Source of the DNA: Lepidostoma basale
Lineage: Eukaryota > Arthropoda > Insecta > Trichoptera > Lepidostomatidae
Length of the DNA stretch: 64,000 nucleotides
NCBI GenBank assembly: GCA_022606425.2
Contig: JAHDVF020000137.1
Coordinates: 124,001-188,000, forward strand
Direction: 5' to 3'
Every line of letters starts with the position of its first letter. The stretch's first letter is position 1. Positions 53,883 through 64,000 of the stretch are shown one piece after another. A program made the position numbers and the translations under genes. The notes under the pieces were generated by a model. The model had not been told where the DNA came from. It saw only the letters and a program-made list of their open reading frames with translations, and did not search any database.

Positions 53883-54513
53883 TTGAACCTCAAAATTTTC
53901 TAGTAATTCAGCTGTAAAACCCATAATGAGTTTTCTACTCATGGGAATAAAATGTAACTATTGTATATTTATAAATAAATAAATAAAATAAAAATAAATA
54001 AAAATGTTACTATCTATCATTATGAATTGAACCACACAAATTCCAAGAAAATTCAGTTGCGATGTTACTGTTTATTATTATGTATTGAACGTCACAAATT
54101 CATAGAAATTCAGTTGTAAATTTACTTATGACTCATCATTAGTTCTAAGAAAAACCTTAATTGTTTTTTTTAACAACTCAAAAATTTGCATTATATACTT
54201 TCTCCCCCACCCTTAAGATTTCTAAACTCAATATAAGGACACACTGTTTGGCAATAAGGTTCAGTTTAAGAGTGCCCTCGCAAGGCGAAACAAATTTGTT
54301 ACAATTTATATAAATTAAATCCAAGTAAATAACAATCGTGTTTACTGTTATTACATTAATACGGATTTTTACAAAACTAATTCCTCAACCATCAATAAAT
54401 TTTGATGGCTGAATTGTATTTACGAGATTTCCCATAAAGGATAAAAAATAAGAACAAAACATATCTATGGTGTGTTAGTATATTACTGTTAGTGTTAGTG
54501 ATGGGAGCTTGAA

Positions 54514-62350
<7,837 letters not shown>

Positions 62351-63534
62351 ACACGTTTCATATTTAATTAATTTGATCAAGTTTATGGGTGGTTCATCTA
62401 TTTTATTTAAAGTTTTTAATTAGTTTTTTTGTAACATGATGTTAGAAGGAAACTGAATTAGATAATGGTACAATTGTGATTTTTTTGAGGCCGTATGCCT
62501 CTGGTTGAGTATTGCTGGTATTGGGAACAGATGGGCAGGATTATTAGTTTAACCTTTCTATTTCGCATAGTTATGTAGGTAAAACAATTTAAAAGGAAGC
62601 TTAGTTTGTGTGCGTGCTGTGCTATCTGACACTCTCGTACCAAACTGTCGCCGCACTGTTACTTCCTTCAATATCAAAAGGTGCACTTCTACATTATCCA
62701 GAATTCAAGAAGAAACAAATTGGTTAATATCGTGAATGAGACACTTGCAGCAATGTATCGGTGAATCTACGTACTTCTAAATATTGATCTCTCTATTCTA
62801 TAACAGCTCTACACTATTGATTGTTTTTTAGTGATCAACTTGAATTGAAGGAATTAGGAGTATGTGCGACCATGGACCTCTTAAGTTTCGACCAATGTTT
62901 GCATTTAACTTCACAGTATTAATTTAACACTTTTCGATCTTCAACCAAAGTATTCTTTATTGCGTTTATAAGTTAAATAAAATTGACAAATTTATTTTAA
63001 TTAGTTTTAAGTATGCCTAATTATAAAATATTGATCAAAGAAAAGATTAGTCTAGTATTGTGGAATATCATTATAATTTTAAGGTTAATTCCCTTTGTAT
63101 TATTGTGTGCCGCGTTGCACAGCATTTATTAGCCACGTTATATGTTACAATTAACTTTTTCTTATTTCTGAATGCTTAGTTTAGAAACGTAAATGTAATG
63201 TTTTGCGTACCTCCTAGAGAATTTCCATTTCTATGAATGGAGGGGCTATTTCTCTGCGATATTCCTCATCTTTAACACTTTTAAAGTAAAGTTTCCATCT
63301 CTTAAGATTAGTAAACCCTCGAACAATTAAGTGTACCTATTCAATAGTTTAGTGTTGTTAATTTGATTAATTGTATTTTATATTGGTTCTATGCAACATT
63401 AATGTGATCTCCATGATCAGTTATTTAGCATAGCAAGAGTAAAAAATATGAATTTTTGCATTATGTATTTTTATTTAAAAATGTTTCATAGAATGTAAAA
63501 AAAAATAATAAAATATCAAACTATTCAAATTTTG
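62351..63534. other. RPB1 3' UTR and downstream flank
   Basis: AT-rich. Candidate poly(A) hexamers occur at about 62975 (TTAAATAAAATTG) and about 63505 (AATAATAAAATATC); the sequence alone does not say which is used. No other feature. Confidence 0.5.
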
Positions 63535-63748
63535 TTTCATTTTTAAATACTTTGTGTGAATGGAAAAATGATACATTTGGCTATACCTTATACAAGTTGT
63601 GTGAATGGAAAAATAATACATTTGGCTATATAATATATTATATATAATATTATATTATACAAGTAGTGTGGATGGAAAAATGATACATTTGGCTATATAC
63701 AAGTAGTGTGAATGGAAAAATGATACATTTTGCTATATACAAGTAGTA
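63535..63748 (+). repeat. Imperfect tandem repeat, four units
   Basis: Units contain TGTGAATGGAAAAATGATAC followed by ATTTGGCTATA and, in most, TACAAGTAGTG. Spacing is about 40-47 bp except for a TA-rich expansion (63626-63660) in the second unit. It ends exactly where the RTE-like copy begins. Confidence 0.88.
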
Positions 63749-64000
63749 GACAAGACGAAAGTCATGTATAATGAACATATTATCCCGGGATCAGTAACCG
63801 TCGATGGGTCGGCTCTCGAAGTGGTACAAGAATACCCATATCTTGGCCAAATCATACAATTAGGACGAAACAATTTCGAGAAAGAAGCCAACCGAAGAAT
63901 TCAGTTGGGTTGGGCAGCCTTTGGGAAATTACGTCATGTTTTCACTTCCAAAATACCACAATGCCTCAAGACTAAAGTCTTCAACCAGTGCGTTTTGCCA
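63749..64000 (+). mobile_element. Second RTE-like copy, 5'-truncated, runs off window
   Basis: Aligns to 48354-48606 with two substitutions and one 1-nt difference over 252 nt. The frame is open to the window edge (VVQEYPYLGQIIQLGRNN, FNQCVLP). It is joined directly to the preceding tandem repeat without recognisable flank. Confidence 0.95.

Larger units (their letters stand above)
52555..54345. mobile_element. Large element with about 340-bp terminal inverted repeats
   Basis: 52555-52890 and 53998-54345 are reverse complements over their whole length. Shared blocks include TGTCCTTATATTGAGTTTAG, TTCTTAGAACTAATGATGAG, AAATTTACAACTGAATTTCT and AGTAACATCGCAACTGAATT. The outer ends match as AACACGATTGTT. 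The left arm lacks about 25 bp present in the right (a segment containing TTATTGCCAAAC). The centre contains two unrelated non-LTR fragments and no transposase. It appears to be a foldback-type DNA element later hit by retroelements. Confidence 0.85.

Overview
This is nuclear DNA of an insect, probably a lepidopteran (the order is inferred). The evidence is AT-rich introns with GT-AG boundaries, ZAD-type C2H2 zinc-finger genes (an arthropod family), a single insect-type multisubstrate deoxynucleoside kinase, and very dense non-LTR, mariner, pogo and piggyBac debris. There is no prokaryotic, viral or CRISPR content.

Layout. (1) 1-1329, minus: 5' part of ribophorin I (oligosaccharyltransferase subunit), running off the left edge. 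(2) 2715-4509, plus: a three-exon gene for a 120-residue type I membrane protein that I do not recognise. (3) 8328-15078, minus: a complete seven-exon PDIA6/P5-type protein disulfide isomerase ending in KDEL; its introns are full of retroelement fragments and palindromic MITEs. (4) 18678-22988, plus: a complete four-exon deoxynucleoside kinase with a mariner in intron 2 and a pogo-type element in intron 3. (5) 23-31 kb: gene desert of transposon remains, including an internally deleted Tc1/mariner-like element, a 650-bp palindrome and a piggyBac relic. (6) 31.3-52.2 kb: three ZAD zinc-finger loci. (7) 54514-62350, plus: complete RNA polymerase II largest subunit (1899 residues) with a 45-unit CTD. 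(8) 63.5-64 kb: tandem repeat and the truncated start of a second RTE-like copy.

The most interesting structure is the middle zinc-finger locus (35891-46347, minus). One pair of exons encodes the ZAD dimerisation domain. Downstream of it lie four separate C2H2 exons, each with a splice acceptor in the same phase, near-identical intronic sequence before the acceptor, a full set of 7-8 fingers, a stop codon and a candidate poly(A) signal. None of the last three has a ZAD of its own. The sequence therefore suggests one shared N-terminus joined to alternative DNA-binding C-termini, comparable in logic to lola or mod(mdg4). The alternative is a set of recently orphaned tandem duplicates.

The mobile-element record is also informative. 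Ten C-terminal-only fragments of one non-LTR family share a (GTTA)n tail. Two RTE-like fragments have clear target-site duplications. An RTE-like copy at 47-49 kb differs from a second copy at the right edge by only two substitutions and one base over 252 nt, and that base is a frameshift in the longer copy.
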